A stretch of 64,000 bases of DNA from Diogma glabrata (GCA_963693315.1 OY856186.1:375457328-375521327); one strand, 5' to 3'. Counted from the stretch's first letter, positions 23,005 through 35,138 are shown. A program made the numbers and translations. Notes: generated from the sequence alone by a model not told the origin.

Positions 23005-25533
23005 CATTCGGAAGAAAGCTCATCGCTTCGAGGTGGCGGTTTAATAATGGCAGTATTAAATAAATTTAATTCTGAAATAGTATACTCATGTAAAGAAGTG
23101 ATTGAACTGATGGCGGAACGATTTAAATTCGGCAACAAATCAATTCTAGTAATGGTTCTTTATTTACCTTTCGATGCATCTTCAATTTCTTATGCTGCCT
23201 TGGATTTAATTTTGGATAAAGATATCGGTCCTTTGATCCATGATAATGATGAAATAGTGTTTGTAGGTGATTTTAACTTCTCTTCTCTGAAGTGGACTTT
23301 CATGGACGATGTAATTACTCCAACAAATGGGAACGAAGCTCAGAACTCAGTCCTGGATAAAATATTTGGCTTTGGTACCAAACAAATCAATAATCTTAAC
23401 AACAACTACGGCAACTTGCTGGACCTAGTGTTTACTTCCTTGGATTTAGATAGTAACATTGCCGCATGCGATGACTTAGCGGGATCTGCTAGTGTTTTTC
23501 ATACACCATTACATATTAAAATACATTTTTATGATTTAGAAACTTTTAATAACTCGCCTAATATCAATAACATTTCTCGTAATTTTAAAAAAGGCGATTA
23601 CGATTCTTTAAACACTTTTCTGGATTCGGTAGACTGGACATTTATCGATCAGGATAAAGATCTGAATGCAATTGTTTCGCGTTTTCATGATATTTTGTGT
23701 AACGGAATTGATAATTTCATTCCCCAATACCGGTCAAACGTATCATCTTTTCGCCAACCGTGGTTCAATAAAAATTTGGTTAATTTAAAAAATCGAATGC
23801 ATAAGGCTCACAAAATTTACAAATCTACGCAATTAGAGTTGGACTATCTGAATTACAACTGTCTTCGTACTGAATTCAAAATACTAAATAAGTTTTTGTA
23901 TAATAATTATACTCTGGATATTGAGTCTGATCTTTATTCTGATCCCAAAATCTTCTGGCATTTTATTGGCATAAAGAGAAAATCTAATGGTTACCCATCA
24001 ACAATGTATTACAATGACGAATCGTCTAGTGACTCTAAAACTATATGTAACTTTTTTGCAAACTTTTTCAAAAGCGTTTACAGCTCAACATCATCCATGT
24101 TAAATCCTTATCAACCATCAGAATCTATCGTCACTAGCCCTGACTTTAAGGGATTTCAAATAACGGAATCTGATATTCAATCGGCGTTAAATGAACTGGA
24201 TATAAGTAAGAGTGCCGGACCAGACAATATTCCGCCAATATTTTTAAAACAGTGCTCCACCTCTCTGATAGTTCCTTTACTAAAAATATTTAGTATGAGC
24301 CTGTCTTCTGAAATTTTTCCATCGTCCTGGAAGCAATCTTATATTACTCCAATCTTCAAAAAATCTGGTTGCAAAAATAATGTCGTTAACTATCGTGGTA
24401 TTGCTAAATTGTCAACAATTCCTAAGTTATTTGAAAGCATCGTAAAAAATTATATATTTTTTCATACAAAGAAATTCATCACCCCTTCCCAACATGGGTT
24501 CCATCCGGGCAGGTCAACAATAAGTAATTTAAGTATTTTAACCACAGAAGTATCTCAAGCTTTAGAACTTGGATTGCATATTGACGTAATTTATACTGAT
24601 TTCATAAAAGCTTTCGACAAAATAATTCACTTAATTTTGTTTAACAAACTAGATAACTTTGAATGTGCTGAAATACCTATCCGTTGGATAGCGTCATATC
24701 TTAACCAACGAAAACAGTTTGTAAAAATAGGCCCCACAAAATCTTTCTAATTTCTGGTTACCTCTGGCGTGCCTCAAGGCAGCCATTTGGGTCCGTTATT
24801 GTTTATTTTATTCATAAATGATGTTATATCTTGCTTTACTCAATGCAACGTTCTTATTTATGCTGACGATATTAAAATCTTCAAAGTTATACGCAACGAA
24901 ACAGACGCAAAAATAATGCAAGATGAATTAAATCGATTTTGTTCCTGGTGTAACGATAATCAACTGCTTTTAAACGAATCTAAATGTAAAACCAAAACCT
25001 TTCACCGAATTAGATCAGTTAACTATAATAATTACTGCTTAAACATTATTTTAAAACAGCGCGTATTTTCTATCCAAGACCTTGGTGTCTACTTCAAATT
25101 CAATCTGACTTTTGATGATCACATAAATAAAATAATTCTTAGGGCAAATAGTATGTTAGGTTTTATAATTAGAAATTCTTCCGATTTTCAAGACCCTTAC
25201 ACTGTGCGCAATTTATACTGTTGTTTTGTTAGATCCATATTAGAATATGCGTCAATAATATGGTCTCCTTTTTATAACATTCACTCAAATAGATTAGAGA
25301 GCGTTCAAAAAAAATTTATTCGTTACACTCTTCGTCGTCTTCCTAGGGATACTAGCTTGCCCGCGTATGTACTACCACAATATAAAGGACGGTGCCAACT
25401 TTTAAGTTTGGAAACACTGGCGAATAGACGACAAATTTCTTCGGCAATTTTTGTTTATGACATTTTGATTAATAAAATTGATTGCCCCTTATTATTACAG
25501 TTAATAAATATTTATGCTCCCACACGACAGTAA
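23005..25533 (+). pseudogene. LINE endonuclease / reverse-transcriptase frame with one stop
   Basis: The protein would nick target DNA and copy the LINE RNA at the nick. The frame is already open at the truncation point, before the first Met at 23047, and reads RGGGLIMAV, the start of an endonuclease motif. VGDFNFSSLKW (residues about 73-83 after that Met) is a later endonuclease motif, while the usual SDH near FHTPLHIKIHF is altered. Reverse-transcriptase signatures follow in order: SAGPDNIPPIF, NYRGIAKLS, HGFHPGRSTISNL, IYTDFIKAFDKI, then SGVPQGSHLGPLLFILF, LIYADDIKIF and QDLGVYFKF. One in-frame TAA at 24748-24750 interrupts, just before SGVPQGS. The frame does not shift and resumes without loss. 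Otherwise the frame is open to 25533, so the copy is fairly recent. It cannot make a complete enzyme without readthrough and lacks its own 5' end. Confidence 0.9.
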
Positions 25534-25696
25534 CGAACAATATCAAGCTTTTTGTTTTTATTTTAATGTTTTAGTCTTTTATTTGTTTGAATTAGCTCAT
25601 AATTTAGTATTGTTAGTTTTTTTAATTTTAATGCTCATAATAATTAATCTATGATACAATGTATTGCAGATGAAATAAATAAATAAATAAATAAAT
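23005..25696 (+). mobile_element. 5'-truncated LINE (jockey/CR1/L2-like)
   Basis: The inserted block runs from CATTCGGAAGAAAGC to a tail of (AAAT)n repeats at about 25675-25696. The flank AATAAAGT on the left and AATAAGT on the right suggests a short target duplication around AAGT, partly merged with the tail. The 5' end cuts into the endonuclease domain, the usual result of incomplete reverse transcription. About 160 bases of 3' untranslated sequence follow the stop at 25533. A simple-repeat tail rather than poly-A favours the CR1/L2 side over classic jockey. Confidence 0.85.
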
Positions 25697-25800
25697 AAGT
25701 ATATTCAACAAATTCATTTTAGTCTTGAGTATGAAATAGCATTCTAATATGAGTTGCTGCAGTTGTTGTAAACATCACTTGAGTCATCATTTTCTGGATC

Positions 25801-26463
25801 AGTTATATCTGACAATTCATCATCTGTATATTAATATAAGTGCAAGTGCAATAAGCGCAATGTTTAATTTCAAAATAATTAAATACGTAAGATAAACAGG
25901 CATATCACCTACAATCTATTACCTGAAACATCGTTTTCATCAATAACAACAACATTCAAGAATATTGGAAAATGTTGTCCTTCAAACCATTGTAACTCAT
26001 ACCACCCGTCTATTTGCTGCCAACCACTTTTCACGGCCACCTCTGATTAGGCAAATACTTGAAATATGTTCATTTTCTTTTTCGCTTTTTTTGTTTTCAA
26101 AAGCTAATTGTTTTCGAATAGCACTAGTATTTTCGTAGCTTCGTTACAGAGCAGACGTATGTCTTTCTGTGAAAATTTATATCCCAAAATGGATGGAAGT
26201 TCGCATGCTTTATGTGTTATTTAGTTTTTGTAACACTTTAAAATCTTGCTGTTGTTCTGGGCTCCTGGTTGAGTGAATATGAAATTCTTAATAATTGGTT
26301 CACACATTTAATGAAATTATAACAATTTTTGTAATTCTTCCTGAATAGTGTTTCTTGAACAGTTGAATTTGAATAGGACTAACATTCAAAATTTCATGAC
26401 TTATATACTAGAAGTTTAATTAAACTTAAGTTATTTGCAGATCATGAATTGTCAGATATAACT
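25801..26463. mobile_element. 663-bp inverted-repeat element (candidate)
   Basis: AGTTATATCTGACAATTCAT plus CATCTG at 25801-25826 returns reverse-complemented with one mismatch at 26438-26463. The left end coincides with the limit of the direct repeat, so the boundary with that repeat is unclear. No coding frame. A perfect 7-base-arm hairpin (GTAGTGG/CCACTAC) follows at 26464-26490. Confidence 0.55.
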
Positions 26464-26490
26464 GTAGTGGATCCATACCGAAACCACTAC

Positions 26491-27420
26491 ATATCGCTAA
26501 CAAATACGCCATTAAACCAATGCCCAAACATTCTCAAACAAACTCCAAACTTACTACAATGTAAGTTCTTAATATTTCTTTAAAACCCTAATCCAATCAA
26601 CAGATTTATCCCAACAAACATCCCCAGCATTCGATCTAGCCGATCCTAACAACCCAATCCATACCTTAAACAACATAAACAACATGAATATTTCAATCTA
26701 AATAAAATCCAAGTCTAAACCTCTCTAATCATAAACAGTTACAATGTAGCCAACACTTTAAACTCCTACATAATAAAAATCAACCAAAATCACCAAATAA
26801 ACAAACCCCAAATAAACCAATTATTGAGAAATATCAATAATTAAAAGATTACCCAATATATAAAAGTAAAACTAAAACCCCTGAAATCAACAAAATAATT
26901 TTATTAAAAATTTTTAACATAAATAAAAAACGAACGGTCATAACTTTTTATTTAATTGAACGTTTACAAAAAATTCCCTATAAATAATATAGAATTTGTA
27001 ATGTTAAGCAGAGTCTATACTAATATCGATACCAGTACGTGTGAAGTTTAGGGCTACAACGAAATTAAAGGCCCAAAAAGTGATTAAAATATTTGTTTCA
27101 AAGAAAAGTTATTTCACAAGGATTTCAAAAGTTTATTAAAGAAATATTAAAAATTTATCTAAGACAAAAAATTCTCCACAAGTTCATTTATGAATTATCA
27201 TACAGAAATTTACAAAAAAAGGTAGTGTTCTGATATTTTATTAAAGAAGGAAAAAATTCATTTATAAATTTCCATACGACAATTTAAGAAAGTGTTCTTG
27301 AAGTTTAATCATAAAGGAAAGTTACTAGAAAACTCAATAAGTGTATAAAAGTTCACATAAATAAATAGTGTTGGTTGAAAATAACAGAAAGTCTTTCAAT
27401 CACGTGAAAGAATCTGAGGC
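26491..27420. other. No gene seen
   Basis: AT-rich interior between the inverted-repeat arms. Nothing recognised. Confidence 0.35.
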
Positions 27421-28073
27421 GAATTTGCAAAGTAAAGTTTATGTTTCTCACATTAGTTATCATAAACCTCTAATTTTATATTTCAATTATGATAATAATT
27501 GAATTCACCTATAAATTTCAATATGACATATTTATTATTTTTTAGTAATACCTGCCACAGTAGCCAAAAAAGATTACATCAAGAGCGTGTGAAGATTACA
27601 CGCACTTTTTTTAAATTGTTTGAATGAAAAATAATAAAAATATTTAAATTTAAAAAATATCGAAACTCAATAATTAAGTAACTAAAATCGACACGTGTAA
27701 CTCATATTATATTTAACACGAGACTGAATAAAAAAATATGCTAACATTAATAAAGGATAAACTATTATAATTTCATTCCAAAAATTAATGACACATAATC
27801 GAATTGTGTTGTATACTTGCCGAAAATAATATATTTAAATAATATATTTATAATAATATTTTATTTTTTTATTGTTTGATGCAATTGTGTGCATGTATGT
27901 GTTTAAGATTTAATATCAGAGTGTTGTATGATAGAGATGAACATATATGATTTCATAATAATTCATTTTAATGAACGTCATTTTCGTGTGAAAACGTTAT
28001 TTCCGTCCGAAAAAAGATTTAGTTACTTGTGAATTGTGATATCGCGTCTAAAGAAGTTTTACTTAAAAAACAA
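27421..28073 (-). repeat. 653-bp inverted repeat, right arm
   Basis: Reverse complement of 20552-21204, with the same sharp ends. Scattered substitutions separate the arms, for example GTCGGAAGTAACG on the left against a complement reading GACGGAAATAACG here. Confidence 0.85.
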
Positions 28074-28360
28074 AACAAACAACTGACCAAATAATTGTTC
28101 ATTAAAAAAAATTCAAGTAATTTATGCAAATGGTTACATAGATTTGCATTCAATTGTCAAATTTAGTTTCAATGAATCGGTGTCAAGCAAATCTGACAGT
28201 TAGGACAAACCAGGTAAGTTAGTACATTAAGATTTTTATATTCTTATATAATGTAGCAATAAACTAATTATGATTTGTTTATTATAGATAGCAGACCAGA
28301 AAAGATGGCTCCTGCCTGTAGCGGGCGTTCTGGGTAATTTTATTTTTTTTTGTTATTTTT

Positions 28361-29225
28361 ATCGTGCTCGACTGATGTGCTGTAGGTACTGAGTTCAACT
28401 CCTGGTGTGGTACATATTTTTTTATTGTTTTTTTTTAACTTTGATTAAAGACCATTAAAATTATTTTTTTTATTTATGAATTCATAAAAATAATGAAAAT
28501 TACTATATACGAATTTTAAAAAATTGATCTATAACGTAGTTTTTTAAAGTTATATTGCTACTGCCTTTTGCAATTTGCATTCGAGTCATCATGCTAAATA
28601 AATATTGAATATATATAATATTGAAAGTAAGTATGGTTGTTTATCCTTTATGCATTAATACATTAATCATCATGAAAATTTATGAAGCTGTTGTGTACTC
28701 TTAATTTTTGCTTTTTATTGAACTATCGTTTTGAACAGTAGTTTGCTTTGATCAATGTTTTTTGTTGAACATAAGTTTTATGAAATTAAAAATAATGTAA
28801 GAAAGATAGTATAACCTGAAGGCTGAAACAATTAGAGTTGTATATCAAAATTATATGTATTGGAATTTTATCATCTTCACTAAATATGTTGTCGGTTTGG
28901 AACTGTATGTAATACATGTTTCTAAAATTGTGAAGACTTAATACTTGTAAATTGATAATTGATAAAATCGATTATATCGATTTAAAGCTCACAATTACGA
29001 GACGGAAATCGCAAAAATTCTATACAAAGAAGCATAGCTTATGTATGATTAAACATGGATGGCAAACATGATAAGTAAAATAATTAAAAATGGTGGCACT
29101 TAGCCGATAGTGATTTGCAAATGGCAACAATGCGCATTAATACCAATGAATTTGATTAGCTTTCCGCAGGAATATTTGTAAAATTTAAACTTGTTGATCT
29201 ATGGGTGTGACAACCCATATAACGT
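28361..29225 (+). mobile_element. tRNA-headed dispersed repeat, copy A
   Basis: The 5' part reads GCTCGACTGATGTGCTGTAG, then GAGTTCAACTCCTGGTGTGG. This looks like the anticodon arm and B-box arm of a tRNA-derived head. A body of about 800 bases follows, with no open frame, matching 44205-45030 in reverse. Shared body words include CATTCGAGTCATCAT, GCATTAATACATTAATCATC, TTATATGTATTGGAATTT and TTGATCTATGGGTGTGACAA. The body is longer than in most SINEs. Copy A has about 100 bases near 28920-29020 that copy B lacks. Confidence 0.7.
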
Positions 29226-31682
29226 TAAATAATATGTCAATAGCAGTGACTGCAGTACACGGCGTTGTCAAACCCGTAAATCAAATTTTAAAAAAAATTA
29301 CAAATCAACAAAAACTGATCACTCCATGCGGGACCTGTTGTGACTAAAAACGGAGTAACTAACAATTCCTGCTCAACAATAATTTATCTATCCCAACTGC
29401 TGAGCTACTCAAACTTGTTGATAGGTAAAGAAATTTTAATGGATATACTTCGATTGAGAGCTTTATGCCAGCATATTTTTCATTTTTTTTAACAAAAATT
29501 TCACAAAATATGCAAGGGGTTAATCTACCCTTTTTTGAATCCAGAATAATGAGTGGTCGCAAACCTTGGCGATTGGCATTTAAACTGAAAGGTTTGACGA
29601 AATCATGCACCGTGCTGAAGTTTGAGCTTAATCGAGTAACCGGGACTGGCAGCATATTTTCGTTTTGAATGTAAAATTTGTGATTGTGATTTATAAAGCT
29701 TTCTGCCAGGATATTTTTTAATTTTTTTTGGACAAAATATGCAAAAGGTTAACGTTAGCCATTCTGCCTTGCATTTATACATGGAAGTTTGAAATAAAAA
29801 TAAAAGACCCAAAACATAAAATCAACCTCTTACCAATTTCCAAGCCGTCAACCTTTCAGTTTCATTAACAAATTAAAATTTAATTATGATTCTTTTAAAA
29901 GCTTCATACATGGAATTTTTGTAGCTGACCTGAACAAAGTGTTTATAAATGGTGACCTTGATATGATTTTTTTATTTAATTTTTATCAATCAAATTTAAT
30001 TGGAAGTTTTTTAATTTTATTTTGTTTTAAGCTTAACACCTTTTTCTGCCTCATTATAAACAAGCCAACATTAGTTGTTTAGTTTTTATGCTTTTTAGGA
30101 GTGTAATCGACTTAACCACATTGCAAAGACATTGAACTGAGCTTCTACATCTTTTAATTTTAATTAAACCAACTTACTTTTACTCAGATCCCATTTTTTC
30201 GGTTTTCTAATGACTGTAAATAATCTACGAATTGAAAGATTTATTTTTGTAATCAAATAGATATATTTGAAAGGTTAAACTGTGATTGGATATTCATGCA
30301 AAAGGGTTTATAATTTATATACACGAATGTGACAAGTGTTAATTCTGGCGATTGGTACAAATAAATTATTTTTAATTCTTTCTAGTATTCCAACAACAAT
30401 CAAACAAAACTTTACAATTCACCTAAACTGTATGTGATTGACCTCAAAAGCTATTTTGAAACAATTGAACTTGAAATTATGCGTATCGGAACTAAATCAC
30501 AAAAACCATCAAAAACACTTTACAAAAGAATTAAGTTGTTTTTAATAAAACGAAGCACGAGAATGAGTCAAGTGTAAATGGTAATAAAATTTTAAAAGAT
30601 AAATTTAGAATTATGTAGCAATAAACTGTTTTTATAATCAATTCACGATTTTATAACAAAATATCTCTCAAAAACGTGATCCATATGTTATGTTATTGTT
30701 TTCAGTCATACAAGAGTTTTGGTATTTTTGATGCTGTACAAAAGATATGTGATGAATTGATAGACAACTATTTTGAAATAATTTATATCTGTGAAATTAT
30801 CTTGGTTTCAAAAAAGCACGTCCTTGTAAACGTATAGTTTCAGAAATTTAAATCTTCAATTTAATTAAGTTAATATAAAGACTCGTTGGTTTTTAAAATG
30901 GCACAGATTATTTATTTGTTATTATTATTATGTTAAATTTATCGTTTATTTGATTCCAATTGTATTTTATTTTTATTGTAATACTTTTATAATAACACAA
31001 AGCATATGTTAGGAGATAGATAACAAGTTCATCACGTTCGTAAACATTTTGTTTAAAATAAACGTGCATTGATTATGTTTTAAGGTTGTTGCTACATACT
31101 GTAAACTGATATAACAATTATTGGTTAACATTAATCACACCTACAACGCAAAGTCAAAGCTAATTTAAAACCATTGTTTTGACACGTTACGAGGTTTTAA
31201 CCCTTTGTCATATTTTAATAAACTTGTTTCAAAATCAACATTAAGAAAAACAAAGGTCTGACATAACAGTGAACAACAATATAAGTACATCAATAACTAT
31301 AAACAATAAACGAGTGGACGATGTTGATAATAAAAGTATATCTTTTTTGTTACGTTCCAAAAAGAAACTGAGAAAACGAGGAAGATAGCATTCAACCCAT
31401 TTGCATAACGAGCAACACATTCAACTTGCTGCAATATTAAGCCAGATCTTTTGATTTTAACAATATCAAAACGTAAGAATAATACTTTTAGGTGAGCGTA
31501 CTACCGCGTACTACCCATACTACCCGGTCAAGGGTAGAATAGATCTGGGTAGCACTGCCTGTCGTAGAAGACGACTAGGCTCTAGAGACTTCCGGGATAA
31601 GTGAACTTCATCACAAATTGCCAACGACCTCTTCAGAGTGCGAATGAGCATGTGGAGGAGTTAGAGCATCCTCTTTTCGTAT
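29226..31682. other. No gene supported; local duplication at 29455-29810
   Basis: AGCTTT(A/C)TGCCAG(C/G)ATATTTTT with AAAATATGCAA(A/G)(G/A)GGTTAA occurs twice, near 29459 and 29697. The minus-strand frame at 29655-29359 runs through this repeat and resembles no protein I know. The rest is AT-rich and unremarkable. Confidence 0.35.
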
Positions 31683-31700
31683 GAGAGAGAGAGAGAGAGA
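31683..31700. repeat. (GA)9 microsatellite
   Basis: Nine GA units directly before TATCTCTTGAAGG. Confidence 0.9.
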
Positions 31701-31709
31701 TATCTCTTG

Positions 31710-33928
31710 AAGGTGCTAGTTTTTATCAAGGTCAACGATACAGAATGTAGAATCCAGGAGGAAATCACCGCAATAAGATCTTCGGTTATTTCATGAGTAC
31801 TTGCGAAAGGAACAAAATTAATATAAATTCTTCGAATTGTAAATGTAAGACCGGAGGTAAAAAAGATTCCACCATTGAATCTCCGGGGATTGGAGGGGGG
31901 TTTGCAAAAAATGAAGAGAGAATATCATGAAAGGAAGATTGAACTTAGAATGTGAGAAGTTTAATGAAGGAAAAAAATTGAAAAATCTTGTAGTAGAAAT
32001 GTTGAAAAACAAATTAGATCTTATTTTAGTAGGTCAGGTTTAGGAAGTCAGATGGGAAGTACAAGGAGAAGTGAAGTGTGAATAGAAATTCTGTTTTAGT
32101 AAAGGCAAGAAGCTAACATACACAGTTATGTGATGCTAGCAAAGGGTTGAGAATTAGAATGAAGAGAGTAAAGACTCATAGTTATATTAAGAAATGGAAT
32201 CTAGAAAAGCAAGAGAAGCTAGAAAAGCTAGAGCAGCATTGGATAAAGAAGAGTTAAGCAGTAAAATGGAAAGAGAAATTAGAGGGACACGAAGAAAACC
32301 CAGAAGAGGAGTAGACTATAATGATGACGGGCATATAGAAAGTATGTGATGAAGAAGTAAAATATAAAAACGGAAACATAATTAGGAAAAGAAAGAAGAA
32401 AATATAAGAGGATAAACACGGAAGAAGGACAAAGGATGTAAAGAAAACTTAACACAGGATTGAGAATAAAAACAGACGGAGCCAGAAAAGAATAGTTTGA
32501 AGCAGAGTCTAGAGAAGAACAAAATAGAGAACCAAAATGAGACAACAAGACAAAAAGATTGGCATTCGATGATAAAGCGAAGGGTGTATGTGACAAAGAA
32601 GAAAATGATTTACAAGGAAAAGTTTTGACAGAAGAAACAGAAGTTTTAGAAAGATAGAAAAGTATTTAAAGCATCTGTATGGAACTAAGGACAAACTTGT
32701 AAGGAGGGAGTATACAAAGGATACTGGTGGATGAGATATTAGTTGCAATTCAAGAAATGAAAAATTGAAAGACGACAGGAGTTGATGGGATACCGTTGGA
32801 GATGTAGAAGTACTTAGTAGATGCGGGAAAGATCTTGTTGAGAATTCTTAATAGGAGGTTTAAGGGTCAAAAGATACTATTGGCGTTGTGAGGACAATTG
32901 GAGAGCCGTATATAGAGAAAAAAACGATAAATATTTGTTTCGTAGAGGTGGAGAAGGCATTTCACTGCGTTATAGGAAAATTTGATGGAAATATTGAAAA
33001 ATAAAAGAGTGGACTGGCGAAAGAGAAGGCTGATAAACAATTTATAATCACGTCAGGAAGCGACAATGAGAATCGGGTATAAGATGATAGACTAAGTGGA
33101 AATCGGAAAAGGATTGAGACAGAGTTGTTGTTTTTTCCAACTTTTTCAACATATATGCTGAAGAGATGGCAGTCATATGCTGGGAAGAAAAGTTTGGGGT
33201 TAATACAGAAAGACAAAAAGTGGAATGTATATTTTTTGCGGATAACATAATGCTGTTTGCGGAGACCACATACGATTTTAAAGAAATGTTGAATAAATTG
33301 GAAAGTATGGAAGGGCCATATGGATTGAAAATAAATCAGAAAAAAACTAAGGTCATGAAAGTTGGATAAGAGAAAGAAGTAATGTATGAAAGAAGAGGTG
33401 TATGTGAAAGTAAACAAACTGGAACAAGTAAAGAAGTATAGCCACCTGAGCTCGGTTATAACAGAGGTGTGAAGGAGTATGGAATAGATTAAGACAAGTA
33501 CAGGAATAGCAAAGCATGTCTATAGAAAGGTAAGCAGGTTATTGGAAAGTAAGCTGGATTTATTTTTAATGAAAAGAATTGTGGAGACGATAAAAATGTG
33601 GATGTGGAGAAAAAAATGAATATAAACAGGGTTAGAAATAAAAAGGTGTTGTTAAGCGATAGAGAAAAGAAAACGATAATGGAAGTAATAAAAAAAGGAG
33701 CACAAGCTCGCTTGGCAATGTACTAAGAAGAAAATGTTTAATGAGAATTGTGACAGGGGGACTGTAGAAGGAAAGGGTAAAAGAGGTAGAAGAAGGACAA
33801 AAATGATCAATGATCTAATAAATGACTCCAGTTACGAAGGTTTAAAAAGAAGGGCCGATGATAAGGAGAAGAGGCAAAGGCAAAAAAGGGGAAATAAAAA
33901 TATCCCTACCAGCCAAAAGTTATCATGA
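31710..33928 (+). pseudogene. Very old LINE relic (endonuclease and reverse transcriptase)
   Basis: Plus-strand pieces in changing frames follow LINE order. KLKNLVVEMLKNKLDLILVG then EVRW (about 31980-32055) resembles the KLxxLxxEMxxxxLDIxxxxEVRW endonuclease motif. TTGVDGIPLEM (about 32775) is the RT finger motif. FFADNIMLF (about 33231) stands where YADDIxLL should be, with the second catalytic Asp replaced by Asn. GLKINQKKTKVM (about 33325) and GKRGRRRTKMINDLI (about 33775) match the usual following segment and C-terminal basic tail. A separate piece at about 31725-31780 (NDTECRIQEEI) looks like the tail of another LINE. Many stops and frameshifts show great age. It probably belongs to an RTE-related or similar arthropod clade. 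Confidence 0.6.
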
Positions 33929-33999
33929 GCTTGGGTTTGCTGAACATACATAAAAAAGTATAATTTTGTTGTAAATGAGACCGGAGGGTTGAATGCGGT

Positions 34000-34785
34000 A
34001 TAAGATATATCAGGTACCGTGCTAAACCGCAAATTTTTGACATATTCTAAAAACTGTTTGATGTTTAATGGAATGAAAAAATTGCCGAGCGGTAGGATTC
34101 TTTGCTTTGAAAAACGTTTGCTGGCAATTTTTGGGTCATTAAAAATCTGCGTGATGTTAGAAGGAATGGGGAATGTATATTTGTATTTAACGGATGCTGG
34201 TAGAAGTCGACAATTTTTTTAATAATTTGCACTCTTCTTTTTGATGGGCGAATATCAGAGAAGTTGAGATTTCGTGAGAATTCTTGAGCATTGATGATTC
34301 TGTATTCTGTAAGTACTTGGGATAGTTATTTAACGTATTTTGTGTTCTGTCGAACTTCGGCTGTTGAAATTAGAAAATCGTAAATGTGGATGTACACAAA
34401 ATCCAATCCTAGACACACTTTGTTCATGAGTCGTTGAATAGATTGTACTGTGTTCCTCAAATCAGTCGTTGCAATCTTATGAATGTCTTCTTCAGTTGCA
34501 AGAGTGTGATGATATGCGCATATAGGATCGATCTTCGAAAATATTTTGCAGTCATGTTGACGGTTGGAAAAGCTTTGGATGTGGAGAATCGGATAATGCT
34601 CAGATGCTGCAATTAATGGAAAAAAATCCCTCATAGTCGCCAATCATTTTTAGTATTCTTTTTTTTAGTTACCATATTGGGTGATGAGGCTTGAGAGAAC
34701 GACGGACAAAAAATTTTGAGGCTGACAATATCAAATTTGTGGCTTTGTGGCTTAACGGCATAACATAGTCAAGTTGTCGTGGTCT
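34000..34785 (-). pseudogene. Ty3/Gypsy pol relic 1 (reverse transcriptase)
   Basis: Minus-strand pieces match the reverse transcriptase of Ty3/Gypsy LTR retrotransposons. In order they are VTKKKNTKNDWRL (about 34660), a frameshift, HYPILHIQSFSN, KIFSKIDPICAYHH (about 34545-34505), IQRLMN, then LDFVYIHIYDFLIS (about 34405-34365), and EYRIINAQEF with DIRPSKRRVQII towards 34220. The catalytic YIDD reads HIYD, so the first Asp is lost. A deletion joins the AITT and LRN regions, removing the usual FEFxRMPFG. No gag, protease, integrase or LTR is visible next to it. Confidence 0.7.
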
Positions 34786-35138
34786 TGAGAATGGTAATTA
34801 GTCTTCGGTTGAGATATAATGTTTAAACGTGAGCTAAGAGAGTAGGTAAATCTGTTAGAGTTCTAAATTAATTGTCTTCCACTATGTTAAATTCAATGAT
34901 TAAAACGTTTACATGTCTTTAAATTTCAGTTCCTGCTGTTGGCGTAAGATTTGATGATGATTTTTTTCGGTTCGAGAGGGCAAACTGGTAAATTAACAAT
35001 TGTTTTTAAATCGTACAGAGCTACACTTGACCGAGAAAACGGCGACGACTACTGATCGCCCATTTAAAAGTGTGAAAAAAGTAACTTCATACATCGCTCT
35101 TCACTCAAAAAATGTGGTTTCACTAAAAATTTTTTTAT

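Larger units (their letters stand above)
22022..25809 (+). repeat. Direct repeat, copy 2 (split by two insertions)
   Basis: The copy consists of 22022-22579, 22987-23004 and 25697-25809. Joined, these parts parallel 19784-20409 apart from a local 80-base difference near 22269-22352. The interruptions are the 405-bp inverted-repeat element and the LINE. Confidence 0.85.

Noticed and set aside
23047..25533. Two separate genes instead of one broken LINE frame
   Set aside because: Both parts are in the same frame, separated by one TAA, and the second part lacks a natural start: its first codon in a two-gene model would be GTG inside SGVPQGS.
29359..29655. 98-codon minus-strand frame
   Set aside because: Overlaps a local DNA duplication and matches no protein family that I know.
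32279..33417. Minus-strand frames rich in Phe/Leu/Ser
   Set aside because: Antisense shadows of a purine-rich LINE relic on the plus strand.
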